Assembly (NCBI GenBank): GCA_016880505.1
Contig: JAEHDI010001109.1
Span: 1-5,599, forward strand
DNA length: 5,599 nt
Reading direction: 5' to 3'
Source: Bryobacterales bacterium
GTDB taxonomy: Bacteria > Acidobacteriota > Terriglobia > Bryobacterales > Bryobacteraceae
The notes under the pieces were generated by a model. That model ran no database searches. It was not told the origin of the DNA and saw nothing but the letters and a program-made list of their open reading frames with translations. The position numbers and the translations under genes are program-made. This document shows, in pieces, positions 1 through 4,709 of this stretch; position 1 is the stretch's first letter, and each line of letters opens with the position of its first letter.

Positions 1-1014
1 GTCGTGCTTCTTCAGCGGGATGCCGTCTGGAGTCCTCTGCCCGCGGAGTTGCCTGCCGCGGTGCTCAACTGCATCCTCCTGGTGTTCCTCTACCTGTGGC
101 GGACCGCGGAGAGTGACTCAGTAACCCCATTCTCACCGCTGACCAGCCTCTTCGGCCGCGCCAACCGATCTCACACGGACCGGCTGCGCTCCCAATATGA
201 GGAACAGATCCGGCAGGCCGCAAGCCGTGAGGAACGCAGCCGGCTGGCGCGGGAGTTGCACGACTCCATCAAGCAGCAGATCTTCGTAGTGCAGACTGCG
301 GCCGCAACCGCGCAGGTCCGATTCGGCCAGGACTCCGCCGGAGCCAGAGCTGCGCTGGATGAAGTCCGCAACTCGGCGCGCGAGGCGATGGCCGAGATGG
401 AGGCGATGCTCGATCAGCTTCGCGCGACCCCGCTGGAGAACACCGGCCTGGTCGAAGCCCTGAAACGCCAGTGCGAAGCGCTCGGTTTCCGCACCGGCGC
501 GCAAGTCGATTTCCGGATCGGCAAGCTTCCTCCCAACGGGAGCTTGCCCCCCGGCGCTTACCAGGCGGTCTTCCGCGTCGCGCAGGAAGCGCTGGCAAAT
601 ATCGGCCGGCACGCACGCGCTCAAAACGTGTCCGTCACGCTGGACAACGTGAATGCCGGATTGGCGCTGATTATTCGCGATGACGGCCAAGGGTTCGACT
701 CCAGCGATTCCCCCCGCGGAATGGGCATCGCCAACATGCGCGCCCGGGCAGAGGAATTCGGCGGAACCTTCTCACTGAACACCCTGCCCGGCGGCGGAAC
801 ATCTGTGACATTCTCGATTCCCTGCGCGGTGGAGGCGTCTTGGGACTATAAGCAGCGTGCGCTGATGTGGGGCGTGTTGCTGCTCATCGGCGCTGTTGCC
901 GCCGCCTGGAGCAGGTCAACCCTCCTCGCCTCGTGGCAGATACTCCCCGCCGTCGCCTTCTTCCGTGAGACAATCGCATGGCTCCGTACGCGGAGGCAAA
1001 GCGAGGCGATTTGA
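1..1014 (+). CDS. Sensor histidine kinase of the NarX/DegS type (HisKA_3 + HATPase_c), 5' end outside window
   Basis: Sensor kinase of a two-component system; it should autophosphorylate on a His and pass the phosphate to the response regulator encoded next to it. Numbering from the GTG at position 4: a hydrophobic segment at about 17-33 looks like a membrane helix. A charged coiled-coil-like linker (60-80) leads into a HisKA_3 dimerisation/phosphoacceptor motif, RLARELHDSIKQQ, with His86. The HATPase_c domain follows: N box around QEALANIGRHA (N199), G1 box DDGQG (226-230), G2 box RGMGIANMRARAEEFGG (238-254). After the ATPase domain come two further hydrophobic stretches (about 286-303 and 306-327), an unusual place for membrane helices. 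The reading frame is open to the first base, and the family usually has a longer N-terminal sensor part, so I treat the gene as 5'-truncated by the window. The gene end overlaps the regulator gene. Domain identity is clear; the signal sensed is unknown. Confidence 0.93.
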   Translation, partial: VVLLQRDAVWSPLPAELPAAVLNCILLVFLYLWRTAESDSVTPFSPLTSLFGRANRSHTDRLRSQYEEQIRQAASREERSRLARELHDSIKQQIFVVQTAAATAQVRFGQDSAGARAALDEVRNSAREAMAEMEAMLDQLRATPLENTGLVEALKRQCEALGFRTGAQVDFRIGKLPPNGSLPPGAYQAVFRVAQEALANIGRHARAQNVSVTLDNVNAGLALIIRDDGQGFDSSDSPRGMGIANMRARAEEFGGTFSLNTLPGGGTSVTFSIPCAVEASWDYKQRALMWGVLLLIGAVAAAWSRSTLLASWQILPAVAFFRETIAWLRTRRQSEAI

Positions 1015-1652
1015 CCGGCGCTATCTCCATCGTTGTCGTCGATGACCACCGGGTCGTAGCGCGGAGCCTGAAAGCCTACCTGGAATCGTTTCCGGACATG
1101 AAGGTCATCGGCCTCGCCGCCTCCGGTGAAGAGCTTCTCAACCATCTGGAGGAATGGCGGCCGGACATCGTCCTGCAGGATCTGCTGATTCCCGGCGGAA
1201 TGGACGGGATCGAGACGACACGACGAATCTGCGAACGTGCGCCTTCCGTGCGCGTGATTGCTCTCACCGCGTCTGTGGATGAGGCGCGGATGATGGGCGT
1301 GCTGCGTGCGGGCGCGGTCGGATATGTGCGCAAGGACGCAGATCCCGAAATCCTACTGGCCGCCGTGCGTGCCGTCGCCCGAGGGAAGACCTACATCGAC
1401 CCGTCCGTCCGCCGTCAGATTCTCCAGGCCGCGGATGCGCAGGACGATCTCACGCCTCGCGAAACCGAGGTGCTCCGGCAGTTGGCGCTCGGCCGGAGCA
1501 ATAAAGAAATCGCCGACGTCCTCTCGATCACGGAAGAAACCGTGAAGACGCACGTCGGCAACGTCCTCGCCAAACTGCAAGCCGGAAACCGGTCTCAAGC
1601 CATCGTGCAAGCCTTAAAGCGCGGCCTCGTGTCACTCGAAGAGTTGGAGTGA
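978..1652 (+). CDS. NarL/FixJ-family response regulator (receiver + LuxR-type HTH)
   Basis: DNA-binding response regulator, the expected phosphorylation partner of the overlapping kinase. Numbering from the ATG at 978: the receiver domain spans about 16-130, with the acidic pair D22-D23 in VVVDDH, phosphoacceptor D68 in VLQDLLIPGGMDG, the switch Thr97 in IALTAS and the conserved Lys119 in YVRKD. The LuxR-type helix-turn-helix covers about 158-215 (LTPRETEVLRQLALG, then NKEIADVLSITEETVKTHVGNVL). Length, 224 residues, is normal for the family. The start is uncertain. The ATG at 978 gives 17 residues before IVVVDDH and a 37-nt overlap with the kinase. A TTG at 1011 gives MTGAISIVVVDDH, a more typical N-terminus, a four-base TTGA stop/start overlap, and a GAGG four bases upstream. 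Either way the two genes are translationally close and surely one operon. Target genes cannot be told from the sequence. Confidence 0.95.
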   Translation: MAPYAEAKRGDLTGAISIVVVDDHRVVARSLKAYLESFPDMKVIGLAASGEELLNHLEEWRPDIVLQDLLIPGGMDGIETTRRICERAPSVRVIALTASVDEARMMGVLRAGAVGYVRKDADPEILLAAVRAVARGKTYIDPSVRRQILQAADAQDDLTPRETEVLRQLALGRSNKEIADVLSITEETVKTHVGNVLAKLQAGNRSQAIVQALKRGLVSLEELE

Positions 1653-1657
1653 CACTG

Positions 1658-1677
1658 GGCAGGACTCTTGTCCTGCC
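1658..1677 (+). terminator. Perfect 8-bp hairpin just after the response regulator stop
   Basis: GGCAGGAC, loop TCTT, GTCCTGCC: a perfect, GC-rich 8-bp stem starting five bases after the TGA of the response regulator. Its position suggests a transcript end or 3'-end protection for the kinase/regulator operon. No T-run follows on the plus strand (next bases TCTGGAG), so it does not meet the usual rule for a factor-independent terminator. It could instead be part of a dispersed intergenic palindrome. Confidence 0.45.
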
Positions 1678-1692
1678 TCTGGAGATCGCGTG

Positions 1693-1722
1693 GGGTGGAC
1701 GATCGCATTTTGTCGTCCGCCT
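1693..1722. repeat. Second imperfect hairpin downstream of the two-component operon
   Basis: The arms GGTGGACGA and TCGTCCGCC/T pair over about 10 positions, including two G-T pairs, around a 10-base loop TCGCATTTTG. It lies 15 bases after the first hairpin. Two hairpins in a row directly after an operon end resemble REP-like intergenic palindromes or a compound transcript end. Whether it recurs elsewhere in the genome cannot be seen here. Confidence 0.35.
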
Positions 1723-1922
1723 GCCCTCGTGTCGGCAGCGTGGCAGTGTCGTGCCTTCGGTTCGCAAGGCTTCGTTCGAATTGAGAGAGCCGTCACACCG
1801 CACACGGCCAAAACCGTCCCGGATGGCAGAGGAAACTTCCGGTTTCAGAAGCTGGGTACCCACTCGGCTATCGCCCCGGCGCGGGCCGTCCTGCGAGACT
1901 CACTCTCCTGTGGCGCCGTTTA

Positions 1923-1940
1923 CAGACCGCCACCGGTCTG
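1923..1940 (-). terminator. Hairpin just past the stop of the minus-strand hypothetical gene
   Basis: CAGACCG, loop CCAC, CGGTCTG: a perfect 7-bp stem with a four-base loop. Read on the minus strand it begins 10 bases after the TAG of the hypothetical gene, the right place for a transcript end. No T-run follows on the minus strand (next bases TGTAAAC), so intrinsic termination is doubtful. It mirrors the hairpin after the convergent regulator gene. Confidence 0.4.
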
Positions 1941-1950
1941 GAGAGAAGAG

Positions 1951-2370
1951 CTAAGCCGCGCCATAGAATTCGATCTGATCGACATCCGGCAGCGTGAACG
2001 CGCCCTCCCCGTCGATTGGGTACACTTCCAACTCGGATATCAGACCTTCACGGCTATGCAGGATGATACCGAACGAAATGCCTTCCGGGGAGACTCCCCC
2101 GGCCTCAGAGAGTATCACTGTGGGGCTGCCGAGCGACGCAACTCGCCCCTCAACTGCCAAGTCAATAGTCGGGCAGCCGCAACCACACCGGGAGGCAACT
2201 GTGACACGCGGGAATTGTTCGACGTAAGGCCCCGATTCTGCCGTGCCGTGCAAAAGGAGCCGTTCTAACAGTAACCGCTCCTTGCTCGTACGTTCTCGGG
2301 CATCAGGAACACGCAATGGGGAATCGTCTTGCATTGGGACACGGTCCCTAGCGACACCATTATGCTTCAT
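1951..2370 (-). CDS. Small conserved hypothetical protein with CGCGCP motif
   Basis: A 139-residue soluble protein without signal peptide or membrane helices. After a charged helical region (about 26-41, RERTSKERLLLERLLL) it has R-CGCGCP-TIDLAVEG (C62, C64, C66), a short strand-rich middle, then GIILHSREGLISELEVYPIDGEG (101-123) and an acidic end. The combination of a CGCGCP-type cluster and a late 'SELEVY..DG' segment matches small uncharacterised proteins I recall from soil bacteria; no function is known to me. The three alternating cysteines could hold a metal, but that is a guess. The first ATG (2370) has no ribosome site. The internal ATG at 2334 (M13) has AGGGA ten bases upstream and may be the true start, giving 127 residues. 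It is convergent with the two-component operon and 103 bp downstream of the barrel gene on the same strand. Confidence 0.75.
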   Translation of the reverse strand: MKHNGVARDRVPMQDDSPLRVPDARERTSKERLLLERLLLHGTAESGPYVEQFPRVTVASRCGCGCPTIDLAVEGRVASLGSPTVILSEAGGVSPEGISFGIILHSREGLISELEVYPIDGEGAFTLPDVDQIEFYGAA

Positions 2371-2383
2371 CGCATGATGGCCG

Positions 2384-2413
2384 AAAAGTGGCGCTACCGG
2401 AAACCGCGGCGCC
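2384..2413 (-). terminator. Weak terminator-like hairpin after the barrel gene
   Basis: Read on the minus strand: GGCGC, CG, CGG, loop TTT, CCG, GTA, GCGCC, followed by ACTTTT. The stem is 5 bp plus 3 bp with an internal loop, then a run of four T. It starts about 60 bases after the stop of the outer-membrane gene and before the start of the small hypothetical gene, so it might end the barrel transcript. The stem is interrupted and the T-run short; confidence is low. Confidence 0.3.
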
Positions 2414-2473
2414 CATCTAGCGATAGCCGTAAATCCGATGAGTGGGGTTCACCGGACACGTTCACAGCGGTTC

Positions 2474-3724
2474 TCAGAATGAGACGCCTACCGAAACCTG
2501 CACTTGATTGCGGAATATCCCCGAGTTTCCGTGCATGCCCGCCACTCGCGGGCGGTCATGCCCCCAATGTGTGTAGCGCAGCGCAGGCGCGATCTTGATC
2601 CTCTTCCACGGAATCTCAACACCCGCTCCAGCCGTCGCCCCGTAGTTCGACAGCCAGGCTCCGGCGATCTCCTTGGGCAGCCGGAACGACGGCCCCAAAG
2701 CGAGAAACGGCCGCACCACGCCAGTGGTGAGGCGGTATTTCGCCAGCACGGGGAATTCCCAGGTGCCACCAGAGCTGAAGGACGAACTGAAGAACAGACC
2801 GGAGTTTGTCGTGCCGCCAGAATTGAGGACTTTCGTGGCGCCCCGAAATGATCGGGCGATGGCGTTCCCCTCGATTGAGAAGCGCGGCGATAAAGACAGT
2901 TCGACCAGCGGACCGATCCCGACACGCCGCGGGTCAGAGAAGGTTCGAAGCGTCACGAACGCGCCACTTGAGGGGTTGAACACAGTCTGCGTGGTAGCCC
3001 TGAATTCATCGGTCAGAGGTGAGGCGAGTACCGCTCCCAACGAAATGCGCCGGCCAAGCGGATAGGTATCGGAAGCCGCGGCGTAGCTGACGCCCACGAG
3101 GAACTCAAGCTGGTCCGCGCGTGTGCGCACGTTCGCGTACCAAGGGTCCTCCGCCCAACGCGTATAGCGCACCCGCGGCGCAATTCTGAATTTTCGCCAC
3201 TCGGTCTCCACTCCCAGACCGGCGGTGATGCCGTAGTGGGATGGGGAAGCGGAATTGAGATTGCCCGTTGCTCGGAATGACGCTCCACCCTCCAGAAACG
3301 GCCGCATTCGCCCAAGGGAGAACTTGTACTTGGCGAGAACCGGAAACTGCCAGGTCACTACGGTGGCGGGAGCGAAGCCGATGACCTCGCCACTCTGAAA
3401 GGTCGCCGCTTGCCGGTAGCGCAGTGGCTTGTACAGGGCTTCCGCGCCGAACGAAAGTTGCGGCCACAAGCGAACGTCGATCGAGGGCCCGACAACGTAC
3501 CCGCCAGAGTCCGACTCCACGATGTCAGGGGGGAATCCGGCCCTCGGAACGTACTGCGAATCAAAATCTCGATTCGCATAACCACCCACGACCACGCCGA
3601 ATGACAGGCGCTGCGCCAATGCGTCCGGCGTCAGCAAGTGCATAGCGATGAGGGCAGCGGCAGCAAGAGCGGTGTCGAATTTGCGGCGCATCAACAGGAA
3701 GAAGCACAAGCGCATAGACGCCAT
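2474..3724 (-). CDS. Outer-membrane beta-barrel protein with two tandem homologous barrel units
   Basis: A 416-residue exported protein. A signal peptide is clear: basic RRK (13-15), hydrophobic core about 18-31, likely cleavage after DALA (37). The rest is rich in alternating polar/hydrophobic strands with Gly and aromatic residues and ends in VSVGVSF, the C-terminal Phe used by the barrel-assembly machinery. The mature part consists of two related units. Unit 1 (about 38-214) and unit 2 (about 225-416) each begin with (Q/R)R(L/I)S(F/L)G. Each carries TW(Q/E)FPVLAKY (124 and 321), RPF (141 and 338), YG(I/A)TAG (164 and 361), IAP..RYT.W (181 and 378), and ends in VGVS (210 and 412). Single units of this type are usually annotated as outer membrane beta-barrel or porin-like proteins. 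The ATGs at 3724, 3715 and 3691 (M12) are all possible starts; none has a good ribosome site, and M12 gives a more standard signal peptide. The cargo or role is unknown. Confidence 0.88.
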   Translation of the reverse strand: MASMRLCFFLLMRRKFDTALAAAALIAMHLLTPDALAQRLSFGVVVGGYANRDFDSQYVPRAGFPPDIVESDSGGYVVGPSIDVRLWPQLSFGAEALYKPLRYRQAATFQSGEVIGFAPATVVTWQFPVLAKYKFSLGRMRPFLEGGASFRATGNLNSASPSHYGITAGLGVETEWRKFRIAPRVRYTRWAEDPWYANVRTRADQLEFLVGVSYAAASDTYPLGRRISLGAVLASPLTDEFRATTQTVFNPSSGAFVTLRTFSDPRRVGIGPLVELSLSPRFSIEGNAIARSFRGATKVLNSGGTTNSGLFFSSSFSSGGTWEFPVLAKYRLTTGVVRPFLALGPSFRLPKEIAGAWLSNYGATAGAGVEIPWKRIKIAPALRYTHWGHDRPRVAGMHGNSGIFRNQVQVSVGVSF

Positions 3725-3735
3725 AGACGCGCACG

Positions 3736-3795
3736 CAACTATTGGCGTTGCGTCGGTCTCAAGCCATCGTGCAAGCGTTGAGGCTCGGAAAAGTT
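3736..3795 (+). pseudogene. Orphan fragment of a response-regulator C-terminus
   Basis: Read on the plus strand in the frame of 3736, about 20 codons give QLLALRRSQAIVQALRLGKV. This aligns without gaps to the end of the intact regulator (KLQAGNRSQAIVQALKRGLV) with 13 of 20 identical. At the DNA level 3754-3776 matches 1590-1612 exactly over 23 bases, and similarity continues to about 3788 (10 of the 14 bases from 3775). The segment is the last helix of a LuxR-type HTH domain. No receiver domain or HTH start precedes it: the frame has a TAG at 3724, and the next gene occupies the region on the other strand. It is best read as a relic of a deleted or rearranged response-regulator gene. Confidence 0.6.
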
Positions 3796-3862
3796 GGCGC
3801 GGGTCTCCTGATCTCGGGTCGGCCTCGCTCGTGCGATGAGTCTCGGAAGCGCCGGAGCGCCC

Positions 3863-4597
3863 TCACGCTTGGCGCATGCGCGTGGAAAAGAAAGCCCGGC
3901 GACGTGGACCAAGGCGCTGCATGCCGTAAGATTGCGCCGTCTCCGTCGCGAACCCGCAGGCGGCGAGTTGACTGCAGAGTATACCGGTGTCGAAAAGGCG
4001 CACTCGGTGGATCTCGGATCCACGCCTGTAGAGGTGATCAACCCGCCGGAAAGTTTCGATGCTCCTGACGAGCGTCTGGGAATCCTGATCTTCCCAAGTG
4101 TCCACCAATACAGCCCATTCCTCGCCGGAACTCCAAAACCGGCCGGCCAGCGACGGCTCGCCAAGCTCGATCACATCGAAGATCAGCATCCCGCCGGCCG
4201 GCAGGATGTCGGACACGCGTTGAAAGAAGCTCTGGACCAGACTATCGGCGTCTGCGCCTTCGGTGTGGTACGTCAAAGGCTCCCCCAAGGCAACAATGGC
4301 CTCGCAGTCGGGTATCTCTGCATCATAGATAGACGCGTTTACAAAGTGTGCCCTCGGGGCGGCTGCGCGCGCAATCGCCAGAAGTTCAGCGGAACTGTCT
4401 ATCCCCGTCACTTCAAAGCCCGCCTCGACGAGGGCCGCGGTCAACGGTCCCGCACCGCAGCCCGCATCTACGACCTTGCGGATCTGAATCGTGGCAGATT
4501 TGAGCAATCGCACGATTTCGGGCGCGGCGCCCTGCGCAAGCCCGCCGAACGCTGCCGCCTGAATATATGCGAGATCCTGCTTGTAAAGCGACTCCAT
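3863..4597 (-). CDS. Class I SAM-dependent methyltransferase
   Basis: A 244-residue cytoplasmic enzyme with the Rossmann-type fold of SAM methyltransferases (Methyltransf_25/11-like). Motif I is VVDAGCGAGPL (42-52), the glycine-rich loop that holds SAM. Motif II ends in VTGIDSS, with D67 as the acidic residue expected to bind the SAM ribose. IVALGEPLTY (101-110) corresponds to motif IV, and DILPAGGMLIFDVIE (130-144) to motif VI. The C-terminal part (about 150-230) should shape the acceptor site, and its sequence does not tell me the substrate. Length is normal. The ATG at 4597 has no Shine-Dalgarno; an in-frame TAG lies 15 bases upstream, so the protein cannot start much earlier. It is divergent from the ROK gene (112 bp apart) and 138 bp upstream of the barrel gene on the same strand. 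A plus-strand open frame over the same DNA is a shadow. Confidence 0.9.
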   Translation of the reverse strand: MESLYKQDLAYIQAAAFGGLAQGAAPEIVRLLKSATIQIRKVVDAGCGAGPLTAALVEAGFEVTGIDSSAELLAIARAAAPRAHFVNASIYDAEIPDCEAIVALGEPLTYHTEGADADSLVQSFFQRVSDILPAGGMLIFDVIELGEPSLAGRFWSSGEEWAVLVDTWEDQDSQTLVRSIETFRRVDHLYRRGSEIHRVRLFDTGILCSQLAACGFATETAQSYGMQRLGPRRRAFFSTRMRQA

Positions 4598-4659
4598 GAA
4601 TTTAACGACAGTCTATCGCGCTGAACGGCCCGCCCCGTGTCGACAGCTCAAAGCCCTCC

Positions 4660-4689
4660 TTGACAACTTATTTTTTTGACTGAAATAAT
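4660..4689 (+). promoter_or_regulatory. Sigma70-type promoter for the ROK gene
   Basis: A perfect -35 TTGACA at 4660-4665 and a -10-like AATAAT at 4684-4689 (five of six match TATAAT), separated by 18 bases of AT-rich DNA. It is by far the most AT-rich stretch in a GC-rich window. Transcription would begin near 4696, leaving a leader of only about 14 bases before the ATG at 4710. The location directly in front of the repressor gene makes it a good call, although no experiment backs it. Confidence 0.65.
4668..4688. promoter_or_regulatory. Palindromic operator, probably for the ROK repressor
   Basis: TTATTT, nine bases, AAATAA: a 21-base palindrome with perfect 6-base arms centred on 4678. It lies inside the spacer and overlaps the -10 of the ROK promoter. 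AT-rich arms of this kind separated by about nine bases resemble the operators of NagC and Mlc, the studied ROK repressors. A bound repressor would block RNA polymerase, so autorepression is the simplest reading. The site also lies 70-90 bp upstream of the divergent methyltransferase start. Confidence 0.5.
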
Positions 4690-4698
4690 AGCGGACTC

Positions 4699-4702
4699 GG
4701 GA
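4699..4702 (+). promoter_or_regulatory. Weak ribosome binding site for the ROK gene
   Basis: GGGA seven bases before the ATG at 4710. An in-frame TAG at 4689-4691 rules out an earlier start, and 4710 is the first in-frame ATG after it, so the start is well supported even though the site is weak. Confidence 0.45.
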
Positions 4703-4709
4703 ATACGAA

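Larger units (their letters stand above)
1653..1950. other. Gene-free gap between convergent genes
   Basis: About 300 bases between the stop of the response regulator and the stop of the minus-strand hypothetical gene. Open frames exist on both strands, but their translations are Arg/Pro/Ser-rich, show no recognisable domain, and one runs across the convergent gene. What I do see is three hairpins, listed separately: two at the left edge and one at the right edge. The middle, about 1725-1920, shows nothing I can name. Confidence 0.6.

Noticed and set aside
133..690. 185-codon minus-strand frame inside the kinase gene
   Set aside because: Antisense shadow of conserved HisKA_3/HATPase coding sequence.
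1690..2268. 192-codon plus-strand open frame across the gap and the hypothetical gene
   Set aside because: Low-complexity Arg/Pro-rich translation, no ribosome site, no domain; it overlaps the better-supported minus-strand gene.
1590..3776. 23-base direct repeat as ends or attachment sites of a mobile element
   Set aside because: Both copies encode the same piece of a response regulator in the same frame, similarity extends beyond the exact match, and no integrase or transposase lies between them; a gene relic explains it better.
3836..4624. 262-codon plus-strand open frame
   Set aside because: Antisense to the methyltransferase, which carries standard SAM-binding motifs; the plus-strand product looks like a shadow.
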